DNA of 64,000 bases from Thelephora terrestris (Eukaryota > Basidiomycota > Agaricomycetes > Thelephorales > Thelephoraceae). Each line of letters opens with the position of its first letter. Positions within the stretch are counted from its first letter, which is position 1. Position numbers and translations under genes: made by a program. The stretch spans positions 186,001-250,000 of the forward strand of contig WIUZ02000022.1 of the NCBI GenBank assembly GCA_015956445.1, given 5' to 3'. Under the pieces are notes generated by a model. The model had not been told where the DNA came from, ran no database searches, and was given only the letters and a program-made list of their open reading frames with translations. Shown one piece after another: positions 49,230-61,702 of the stretch.

Positions 49230-50033
49230 GGTATGGAGAGGTTCTGGTAGTTATCGTTAAAAGTGATCGTTGGAGGGAGCAAGTAGAATGGGTCTGGACG
49301 TATGCACGGCGATGCGCAGAAAAATGAGCTAAACGCCTAAATACGGGAAATGAAATCGGAAAGCTCACATGTTGCGAGGGTGTTGTACCTTGAAATAGGT
49401 CAGGGTGAGGCGCCCGGGAAAAAGGCGGCGTTTTGGTGGAGACGAAGGAGCGGCTACCAAAAGTCGCTGAGCACGGTAGTGGTGGCAAGGGAGTATTACA
49501 AGAGCGAGAAGATTCGATGGAGATTACAAGAGAGATTGGCGATAGGCTGGCTTGAGGATATTCTTCTTGGGTCTGTAGGCTATGGTTCGTTCGTACACGA
49601 TCGTGTCGAGTGCTCCGTAGGTCTAATTAGGCGTGTCGTGCGACCTGCTAGGGACGTACTGGACGTACAACGCTGAATATGGCGCGCGCGTGGGCTGGAC
49701 GTTGCGGCTGGCGTCGAGGAGGTGGATGGGTGAACCAGCAACAAACAGGCACAAACTCTTTGCCCACGATCAAGTTCAACGCAAAGTTCAACTGATGGCC
49801 GTTCCTACTAAACCTCGTTCAAGAGAGACGTAGAGGTAAAATTGTTGGGTGATTATTCGAAATCTTGGTAATTGCCAGGGTAAGAAACGTCAGTATGTCT
49901 CAGCGAGCAGTTCCCGGCTCCAGCGCCTTTAGTAGATTTCGAAGCGATACACCTATTTAAATATTTTGTTGTGTGTGCTTCCGACACACACATCCCCCCT
50001 TGTTCTTACCTTGTTCGTTTGTGGGTGCGGCAA
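49230..50033. other. RasGEF upstream region and nickel transporter 3' region
   Basis: This 804-bp region lies between two minus-strand genes. Frames in it (such as 108 codons at 49350-49676) have no domain. It contains a perfect 7-bp inverted repeat, listed separately, and AT-rich runs near 49955. Confidence 0.45.
49971..49991. repeat. Perfect inverted repeat, possible hairpin
   Basis: Arms gtgtgtg (49971-49977) and cacacac (49985-49991) flank a 7-nt loop, cttccga. It lies 50 bp past the nickel transporter stop codon, so in that gene's 3' region it could form an RNA hairpin. The arms are simple dinucleotide repeats, so it may mean nothing. Confidence 0.4.
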
Positions 50034-51887
50034 CTAAGGATTAGACAAGATCGACCCTCGGCCACCCGACCTTCTCCTTAACGCCCAGCGTGAGCCATAC
50101 CAGCCAAGGACAACGGCAAGGAAAGCCCCGACAATGGCAGCCCCGATGTAACCAGACTGTTCGTTTGCCTGTGCCCATCCTCTCCACCACCTTGCTGCCA
50201 GGGAATGGTTGTCCTCGTCCTCGGCTGCTTCACTGCAGGGTCTACACTCTTCTCCGATGAGGCCCATTATTGTGATTAAGGATATGCTGGACAACGGGTA
50301 AACCTAACCGGTCGCAAATTCTTAGAAGGCATACCTGAATGCAACGAGGATGCTCATCACCGTTAGGACTATGCTCAACCCAGACATCGCGTTCATCTTC
50401 ACTCTTATATCGATCTTTTCTGGTCGATCCTCATCAAGGTTCGGCTCGTGGGCAACCAGAGAAGCCTCTATGGGAGAGCCGGGGGAACGAGGCTCGCCCC
50501 GTTGCACGAAAAGGGCGAACTTGCGTTCTGGAAACCCGGTGTAAGAATACAACATCAAGATAGAGTCGAGGGAGTCGATGAGTGTCATGCCCGCCGTGAA
50601 CAACAACTAGGTGTGGAAGTGAGTGAGCGTGAAGAAAACGGAATGAAAGCGCTCACGGGGAGAATGATTATGTGTGCGGGGCTGATACCTTCGCCATCCG
50701 GTCCACGTTTTGCTATTGCAGATATCGCCAGAATTGCAATCGACGATGCAGTGTCGAACCCTGGATTCGCTTTCAGTCACGGTCCAAATTGCCAGTCTGG
50801 AACGCTTCACCAAAACCGAACAGTAAGCCCACCGGATACATCTGTATTTGATGTCTGTACTTTGTCTCGTCAAGTCAAACCTACACTCACCTTCCAGGGA
50901 CGGTCTACAAAGGTGATTACAGGACCAATTATCTTCATGAGTAAAGTGTTTCCCTGATGGTGAGATCTTGACAGATAGCAATCGTTGGCACTGAGCGTCC
51001 TCTCGTCGCCACCAGGGGGCGATGTCGTCGAGTCAGTCTCTTGCACCCGTTCCTGAGTGGTTTCAGCGGAGTTGGATAAGTGCGGGCGGCCTCAATACCC
51101 TTCTGCGTCGTTTTATAATTCGATACAAAATGATGGAGTTTGCTACACCAACAATGAACAGAAAAGATCCACTTATCGCGGCACCTAAGGATTCGAGTCA
51201 GCTATGAAATGGATGGTAGCACCAGTCACACCAATGATGCCTCCGACGCGACCAAGGCTATCCATCTTGTCGTAGATATCCGTACTGATTGCAATCGCTA
51301 CGTTCTGAATAACTCAATTAACGACATCCACAGGTAGGTTATAGAAATGATTGCATACTACGACGATGACAATGGTGCTGTGACCGAGTGAGAAGTACAG
51401 GCCACAGGTGACGGGTAGCTGGCCCATGTTGATCAGCCCCCTGGTCGCATTATCTATTGCACTGTGCGAACGATGGTGAGCGGGGCGGGAGATCTTGGAA
51501 TGGTAGGTTTAACAAGAGCGTATTCAAGACATGACTTCATGCGTACCGGGCAACAGCTGCGGCGTCGCGAACCTTATATGGTCGGCGTCCAGCGCTGAGA
51601 AATGATTTAGATGTTGGACTCGGCGAACAAGAACGTGCGATGCGCGCACCGTGCCTTAGACCAAGGGTCTGAGGGTTTCGTTGAGCGACTGCGAGGACAC
51701 ATGGAGATTTGGGACGTACCCATGCAAGAAGTGCCAGGTTCAAGATCGGTCGTGTATCATCATTTCTCCCGAACAAAATCCCGGCCATTATCCAGAACAG
51801 AGCATTTGAGCAGACTTCAAGCGAGATGAGAAGGAGCGAGCGACCAAAGATAGTGAGCCCGGGGATCCGTAAGCGTTGCAACGACAT
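50034..51887 (-). CDS. High-affinity nickel transporter, NicO/NiCoT family
   Basis: This membrane transporter takes up Ni2+ (or Co2+), mainly to supply urease in fungi. The start at 51887 gives MSLQRLRIPGLTIFGRSLLL, then the first membrane span. The family's metal-binding H-x4-D-H motif is created by splicing: LRHALDADHI, followed by SAIDNATRGLINMGQLPVTC and GLYFSLGHSTIVIVV, the second hallmark. Later exons give LFTAGMTLIDSLDSILMLYS, the loop with RKFALFVQRGEP, VKMNAMSGLSIVLTVMSILV and finally AQANEQSGYIGAAIVGAFLA with a basic tail. At least six exons are involved. The frame is open upstream to 52007 but without an ATG. No nickel-responsive regulatory element could be identified by eye. Confidence 0.88.
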
Positions 51888-52785
51888 CCCGCAAGAAGCT
51901 GGCCCGGTGCAATCGCGAGAATGCTCAGTGAAAACGAGGTTTTCGAAACTGCCAAGAGATAGGCAAATTATCGGATATACGAATAGATACGGTGGGAATG
52001 TCTGCACCCCAGATCACGAGGTTGAGGCTGGCTAGTAAGGCCAACGCATATGGATTATTGATGATCATCCTGGTATCTCGGATGAAGGCTTTAGGCTACT
52101 TTCCACGGTCGGTGTGTATCAAGTAACAGAAGGTCTTGCCAGTTCAATCTATTAATGCCTCCGCCTCGCACTCGGTACTACCTGCACGCGCGACTAATCA
52201 CTACTGAGATTAGAAGAGCGTATAGTGCATTACGGAGGCTATCCAATGCACGGAATAGTTTCCTCAGAGGAATTCCCCGGGGTGGTAGAGAGGCTGTGAA
52301 CTGGGACGCTGAGTTAAGCTCCGACAGACGGGGAGAGTCACCCTATGTACACGCTCACAAATTTACTTAGCGGTCGGTCCGAACGCAATGGTGATGGTTC
52401 AACTTTCAGGAGCTAAAGAAGGTGCTTTGAGTGATCTGGAGAGTGCGGAGGAGGTTCAGAAGGACGCCATGTTAACTAGAACCGGACAGGTAACTTCACC
52501 CACTATGAAAGTGGGGCTCTTGAACGATAGCGGAGTTTTCCCAATGGTATATATTGGTACGTAAAGTGTAAGACCTGCTTTCTGGAGTTCCAAAAAAATT
52601 CTCCGCAAAATCACACCTGTTAGCACCCCTAAGAAAATTATCGATCAGGGTGTGCAATCATTGGGGGAAGTAAAACGGACGCACCGTGCGCACAAGCTGC
52701 TTCGCTCTGGCCAGTTGAAAGCGTCCATTGACCATATAATTTGGTTTGTATCTGCAGAGCCGATAGACTTCTGCCCAGACGAGGG
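51888..52785. other. Upstream region of the nickel transporter gene
   Basis: This 898-bp region lies between the nickel transporter start and the 3' end of the F-box gene, both on the minus strand. No domain-bearing frame or convincing exon is seen; the longest plus-strand frame (52155-52370) looks random. Confidence 0.45.
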
Positions 52786-54249
52786 TCAAGGTAACTGAGA
52801 GTGGCGCCATGTGGTGACATAGTATCCTGGACCGTCCTCCTGTTTCTTCAACGCCCTAGTCTCTGCCCTGGTCGAGCGAAAGGGTGGGAATGTATCTTCT
52901 ACAACACCTTGCCCAAAGTCGTAAACAAAGGGCCTTGCTTGGGTTACCCCAAATAGCCGCGAACTTTCTAAAACCATGGAGTACACGGGAGATGAATCAT
53001 TCCCTGGAGCATAAACGCTCCACCCTGATGACCTGCTGTTACGGATGTCCCAGAACGCAACCATACCGTGCCGCGCGAGGCCTGCGGCAACGTAGCTGGA
53101 TGAACCTCCGCCTGTCGCGACGCAGTAAATCGGATCGACGGAAGGATCGACAAAGGACAATACTGGAAGAAGGTGGGGCACAGATGATGGGGAATATGAG
53201 TCGTGGGGGCGCGTGGAAGTACGTAGGTCGTGGATGTTGACGCTCCCGTTGTACCATCCAGAAACAATGACCTGCTCTGAACCCCACGCAGCCCGAGGTG
53301 GTGCACTGCATATGCCGAAGACTGCGGACTTGGAGTGAGTGTCCTGAGAAGTAGGATCTAGGATATGAGCGGGCTGTGTGGATATTCCAGAAGGCCGTAT
53401 AGCGTGGACTATCAACGGGGTTTTGGATGTCAAACCGAACATTGCGTGATTCGTGGAAAGGTGACAAATCCAGGCCCGAGTTTTGAGGTCCAAAGTTTCG
53501 ACACAACCTGCAATAGATACTGTAGCGATACCGTTCTGGGATACACTGAGCAGTGTATCCTCCTTGGATGACAAGGCGAGGACAGAATCTCCCAGGTGAA
53601 CTGCTTCTGTTACCGGAGGGAGGTGGAGAGTCCCAGAACCGCTAACGTCGACCGACGTCCGTGCGATAATTCCGCTCGCAAGCCCGATGTAAAATTCTGC
53701 GCCATTTGGATCGTGTACGGGCGCGACACTCGTGATAACATCAGCTGCCGCACCACCTCCCAACGTTACGCTTGTTTCATTTCGAATCTGAGGAGACTGC
53801 GTGGGTATTTGGGGTGAATGAAAGGTGTATGAGTCGACAAGATTTCTGGAGGCAACGACGAGACGGGAATGGGAGACGGCGAGGGCAGGTCTGCGGAAGG
53901 CTCCTGGCCAAGCAGAGGATAACGGTCGAGCAACAAAACGTTCTTCGCGCCATGCGATGTCGGAGAGATGGTGGTATTTCACCTGATCTCTTGGAGGGCG
54001 AAGGGATAGGGCATGTCTCGTGCTTGGTGAAAAACGGGTATTCGCAAGCAAGTGTGATGACCAGCCAAACCGGTTGACCTATGACGCAACTGGATGGGTG
54101 ATTGATTCCCGGGCGGCCGTATAGGTCTCACTCACCGCAAAGTGTAGATGATGGCACGCTTGAGAGAGAGCAGCAAGAGTTTGTATGCTCAACGACTCGA
54201 AAATTATGACCAAGACATCGGTCGGGAGTGAGATGATATGTGTGACCAT
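52786..54249 (-). CDS. F-box protein with WD40-like propeller
   Basis: This is a probable substrate receptor of an SCF ubiquitin ligase. Exon 1 from the ATG at 54249 encodes an F-box-like helix set (ISLPTDVLVIIFESLSIQTL, then AALSQACHHLHFAVSE). After an intron near 54070-54130 a long exon encodes about 400 residues with propeller features: RLVVASRNLVDSYTFHSP, FYIGLASGIIARTSVDVSG, VIVSGWYNGSVNIHDLRTST, YVAAGLARHGMVAFWDIRNS and WSVYAPGNDSSPVYSMVLES. The HDLR and WDIR strings are typical WD40 blade ends. Frame upstream of 54249 begins with TTG, so 54249 is the likely start. No orthologue with known substrate can be named. It diverges from GEM1. Confidence 0.72.
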
Positions 54250-54507
54250 GAAGAAGAATAAAGTAGTCCCAAGGAAACTAGCCCCTGAATTTATGCATGT
54301 TTCCCAGGCGGTGCTCAACGTCAGGTTGACTCAAGTTGTGAAGGAGAGTCATTCACGACTTGGCATCACCGATTCACCCGCAAGCGAGGGAGATCACGTG
54401 GATACTAGGATGATCGTTGGCATGCTTGCGCTCAGCTTCGTTGACCAACCTTCGCGTTCTACGCGCAACTGAGAACACGACTATTCTATTGCCTCCTATA
54501 GAGGGAC

Positions 54508-57051
<2,544 letters not shown>

Positions 57052-57391
57052 TCCCTAATATTGGACTATTACGATATCGAGTGCCGGGTAATACAGTAGC
57101 AACTAATTTCTGGTCGGATGTGATCAACAGACGCACTGTCTTCGTACTTGATCAGACACGCCGCCTTTGCGTTTCCTCATCGGCCTCGAGGTGTAAAAAT
57201 CGAAATAATAAACTTACTTTGCCATTTTTCACAACCTTTCCAGCTACTACCAACATCCAATCGATTCTGTCCCACAATACTGTCCGTGAGCCACAAAAGA
57301 ACGATCAAGAGATCCCCTTCAAATCATCTAATCCAGCTCCTCTCTACCCTTAACCACCACTCCCCCAGGATCTCGCAAAAGCGTTAGACAT
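57052..57391. other. Region between GEM1 and the vWA gene
   Basis: This 340-bp stretch contains the GEM1 3' end and the upstream region of the next gene on the same strand. It turns pyrimidine-rich from about 57310, as expected of a fungal core promoter. No gene is seen. Confidence 0.45.
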
Positions 57392-59205
57392 GGATGAAGA
57401 CATGGATTTCGACTCCGGCTCGTCTTCGACGAGTCAGCCCTCTTACAACCCGACTCCGCAGTCGCAGGATGGCAGGAAGATGTTGTAAGCCCGCCGTTCC
57501 TGCAGTCGTCACCACTACCCTCGTCCCTACCAATCCCCCTTCTTTTGTGCGGACTAACTGATCAAATCTCTCTTACCCAGGGATCTCGTATTTGTCCAGG
57601 ATTGTACAGGAAGCCAGGGGAGCTACATTACCTCCGCTACCAAGAACATCGAGTCCATCTCCGCCCATATCTTCGAATCAGGAAAGCTGCAGTCACAAGA
57701 GGACCTCCGCATCGGATTGGTTGCCTACCGTGATCACCCACCACAGGATCACACTTATGTAGTCAAAAACTTTGGTTTCTCCTCGGACATCTCCAAAGTC
57801 CATAAGGACCTCAGCTCTCTCTACGCATCTGGAGGAGGGGATGGCCCCGAAGCCGTCACCGCTGCTCTCAACGAAGCCCTGAACATGGATTGGAGAGAGT
57901 CCGCGAGCAAGATGGTCGTGTTGATCGCAGATGCGCCGCCCCATGGCATCGGCGAATGTGGCGATGGTATGCTTCACTCATCAAGATAACTTCCGGGACG
58001 ACGTTAACCTTGGCGAAGGCTTCGAGGAGGGATCTCCTGATGGCCACGACCCACTGATAATTGCCAGACACATGGCCAGTAAGGGTATCACCTTGGTGAG
58101 CTCACAATTCCACCCTAGAATGGTCCCTCCTCTGACCGCCGTATCGCAGTTCTTCGTAGCCTGCGAACCAGCATTGAGCGGGTACTCCGTGAGCAAATCC
58201 ATGTATCTGGGCTTGCACCCCGCGTTGACCTCCCCCAGTTTGCCACCGACTTCTTCAAGGCACTCACCACCATCACCTCCGGTCTCATGCTCCCCTTGAC
58301 CACTGCGGATCTCCTCACACACGCGATAGTGGGCAGTGTGTTGGAAAACCTTGATATGGAACGTTTGGTCCGGGAGGTTGGTCAAGCTGTTGCCCAAAGA
58401 ATTCTCGGGAACAACGAAAGCGTGGACGACGTTGCTCGAGAATTACATGAACGGCTTTTGCTCAGAAATGAGAGCACGAAGAAAGTCGTCATTGAAAGCA
58501 TCTATCGCGAATCTGAAGAAGGAACGCACAATGTCAACGTGTTCATCGATGCCCCGACCCTTGCCGACGCCAGGCCACATCTCAAAAAAGTATATCTGAC
58601 TGAAATCTTCATCCAGAACCATCTGTTCACTGCTTGTGCAGGTTCCTACACCAAGGTTTACGGACAAGTATCTAGCGGCTCGTAGTTCTGGATCTCGATT
58701 TTCCGCACGTGCGTGCTCGACCTCTTCCACTTTATCACGCAATTAACCATCATCTCAGTCTACTCGCCGTCAATACCCCCGCGATCCCCCGAGAGGAGGT
58801 CATTGTTCGGCTCTTCTTCGTCCTCGTTTTCTTCGGGGATCCCCCCAACTCCAACCAACTCACCACCGCGTAAGGTTGTCACGGATTTTGCAACGTTTGG
58901 CGCCCCGTCCACGACTAGCGTGTTCGGAACTGCGGTGAAGTCCAGCCCTTTCTCGCTGGCTGGCAGCAATTCTGCTTTCGCAGCAATTAGAGGTGTACGT
59001 GGGGGTATGGATGAAGACGAAGACGACGAAGACGGAGATTCGCCTTCTATCCCTGGCCGACAGAAAATCGAATTGCGTGAAGGCTCGATTACACTCGATC
59101 AGGTATGCAGCCTCCTTGCATCTTTCGAACCTCACTAGATCCTCAAGTCTTTCATAGGCACGTAGAATCACTCTGCAGAGCGCTTGGCGTAGCGCGCGCA
59201 CATAA
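57392..59205 (+). CDS. von Willebrand A-domain protein
   Basis: This protein has a vWA fold of the type also found in VwkA-like alpha-kinases, but no kinase domain is present. The acidic start MDEDMDFDSGSSSTSQPSY is followed, after an intron, by LDLVFVQDCTGSQGSYITSA, where D-C-T-G-S is the metal-ion adhesion (MIDAS) motif. Then come LRIGLVAYRDHPPQDHTYVV, ASGGGDGPEAVTAALNEALN and SASKMVVLIADAPPHGIGE, all classic for the group. The next part reads DPLIIARHMASKGITL and FFVACEPALSGYS, then TITSGLMLPLTTADLLTHAI. The C-terminus is Ser/Pro-rich, with an acidic patch and a last exon ending at 59205. The role is unknown; a metal-dependent protein-binding role is inferred. Confidence 0.78.
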
Positions 59206-59380
59206 TATTCATCGTCCTGCCCACCGTTCCTCGCCCGTTCTTCCTGTGTTACAGAGAACTAACCCCACTTCTGTACGCTTGGCAAGACCCCGTCTTTTGT
59301 ATTCTCATTCCAGACGGAAGCATTGTACTATTGTATAATCAAATGAAGTGCAATCTACCATAAAATCCAGTCCGCTGCAT

Positions 59381-60350
59381 TCAATCGTCGTGATGGGCTA
59401 CACTTTCCTTGTCCTTATGTTTCCGTTTCCTTTTTTTCTTATGATCCTTCTTGCGAGAATGACCAACACCACCATCGCCATGGACTAGGCCCTCTGAGGG
59501 GTCTAGCGTCTTGGGAGGTCCGGTTTCGACACAGCCGTCCGTCTTAATCTCAGAGCCTTCCCCTTTCTCTGCCGCTTTCTTCGGGTTTTGGAGCCTCCTT
59601 TTATTCCTTTCATCTTTTGTTCCGTCTCCCCCCTCCTGCTTCCTTCTCTTCTGTACTATCGCCGTCTCGCCTACCTCCAGACATTTGCGCCTTTTGTTCC
59701 TTTTTTCTGTGATCGATGTACTGTGCTCCAATCCGTTTGATTCGATTCGAGATGGTGACAATTGATTGACGGCCTCGGGGGCCGGTGGATCTCCAGCTTC
59801 AGGATCTGGGCCAAGCACCGGGCCGCGGAAGAATCGAGAGTAGAGACCCCGCCTCGCAGTCTCTCTCTTGGCAAGAGTCATGATGCTCACTCGGTTACTC
59901 TGCAGTGCAACAGGTGCCTCAAGGACTGAGAGCCCAGCCTTCTGAGGTTTGTTCGAGAGTATGCCGGTAGATGTGCGGTCAAGAGGGGTACGCGAACCGG
60001 ATTGTGGCGGGGTATCCTGATGAGGTCTAGTAAGGGTGGAGGACGAGTGCGAGAAGCATCGGCTTACAGTGTCGTCCTCGTCATCGTCATCGTTGTAGAG
60101 TTTCACATTTATCGATGTGGCCGCGGCAGTGAATAGACTGCTCAGGAAGTTGGTATGAATTCTTGCATGATTATGAAGAGAGAGCTTACTGGTCCCAGAA
60201 CGGGAACGCTTCGTCTCGATCCCTGCCGACTCCTGTGAGGCTTTTCTTCTGTGCAATGATCACCGGCCGGCTGATTGCGCCTTCTCGAAGTGCCTTCCCC
60301 GTGCCCTGCCATCCTTGAGCGACGAGGTAAGAGTGGCTGTTTAGTGGCAT
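59381..60350 (-). CDS. Tma23-like G-patch-related nucleolar protein
   Basis: This protein resembles yeast Tma23, a nucleolar factor linked to ribosome biogenesis. Exon 1 (60190-60350) starts MPLNSHSYLVAQGWQGTGKA and continues REGAISRPVIIAQKKSLTGV and GRDRDEAFPFWDH. A 49-nt intron (60141-60189) joins exon 2 in a new phase at SLFTAAATSINVKLYND. Conserved parts then include RTSTGILSNKPQKAGLS and SIMTLAKRETARRGLYSRFF with RGPVLGPD. The C-terminus is strongly basic (KKDHKKKRKRKHKDKE), a typical nucleolar signal. The frame of exon 2 is open to 60256 in the wrong phase for exon 1, so the splice is needed. Its start lies 48 bp from the divergent CDC123 start. Confidence 0.75.
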
Positions 60351-60398
60351 ATAGCCAGTCCAGACTGAAGGAAATTCTCAGTCATTTCCCACGCCAAA

Positions 60399-61668
60399 AT
60401 GCCAGCGGTCGTCCAACGCCAGGCTACCTTCCCTATCTCCAGCCCGGGCACTATCCTTGCCTTCCAGTTCTCGTCATGGTACCCAAGGTTCAGACAGATT
60501 AGCATAAAATCAACAATCATAAAACCGTTGGACGCTTCATTTTTACAGTACTTGAACTCCGATGGCGTATTTCTCCCAGACGGATCGGAAAATGGGTACC
60601 GCATTTGATCGCTCGGTTTGTCTGCAAGCTGATCCTGAATACCATAGTTCCTCTCAAAGCACGTTATCTGACGACGAAGATGAAGTGGAGGATTCTAGCA
60701 GCGAACCAGACAGTGAATATGGGAGAGAACGTTTTGCTTTCCCAGAGCTGGACAAGCAGATAAGACAAGCAATATCTGAATATGGGGCTGTTTTCCCGAA
60801 ACTAAACTTCTCTTCCCCGAGAGTGAGCGCTCCCTCGTAGCACCCGCCGACGAATATGTACTGAGGGGCGCAGGATGCCGCTTGGGTGCTCCCTGTGTCA
60901 TCCCCGCTACGGTGCGCAAGCCCAGCGGACGTTTATCTCCTCCTGAAATCGTCCGATTTTATCTCCCATGATCTCGACCAAGATATGGTCTTCCAATATT
61001 GCGAAGGGCGTCCACAGGCTTATGAGTTGGAACTTGTCTTGAGGAAATGGTACCCGGTTGACCGGGTACGGGAGTTTCGATGCTTCGTTCGGCAGGATGT
61101 GCTCCTTGGTATATTGGATGATCATTCTTACCATGTTCGGCTCTGACAGCTTGTGCACAGGTATTTCTCAACGGGACCCAAACTACTACCCGTTTCTTAA
61201 CGAGCGGGATATGGAAAGACGAGTCACAGAGGCGATATCTCGAGTTTGGGAAGAGAACGTGAAGGGAAATTGGGAAGTTACACGAGGAAACTGTCAGTCG
61301 TCAACATTTTTTGCTGAATCCAAAGTTTCATCACGAATCTAGATACGTTTGACGTCCTACTGACAAGAGATCTGAAGAGGGGCCACATCATAGACTTCAA
61401 TCCCTATACTTCCAACACCGACCCGCTTTTGTTCACATATGACGAGTTGCTCACCCTATTGCAAGATAGACTGTCTGGAGACTCATCTCGGACTCTCCCT
61501 GCTTTCAAGGTTATTGACTCACCCGCCCACCCTGTCGCGGCGAGCAATGCCCCGATCCACCAGCACAACATGGTTCCATTCGAGGCGCTGTCACTGAGTA
61601 GTGGGAAGGACATTGAGGAGTTCGCAGAGACTTGGGCAAATGAGATTCGGACTTCGATGAGAAACTGA
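60399..61668 (+). CDS. CDC123: Cell division cycle protein 123 (D123, eIF2 assembly factor)
   Basis: Cdc123 is an ATP-grasp-like protein that helps assemble the translation factor eIF2. The first exon gives [20 protein letters not shown] and [19 protein letters not shown]. An acidic stretch follows ([20 protein letters not shown]) and then [20 protein letters not shown] with FPKLNFSSP, a hallmark of the family. Later exons give [60 protein letters not shown] and [20 protein letters not shown], and the protein ends [17 protein letters not shown] at 61668. The usual CDC123 order is complete. It pairs head to head with the Tma23-like gene, and both work in ribosome or translation pathways. Confidence 0.9.
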
Positions 61669-61702
61669 AGTAGCCACTGGGCCGGAATATACATTTTGTT
61701 GT

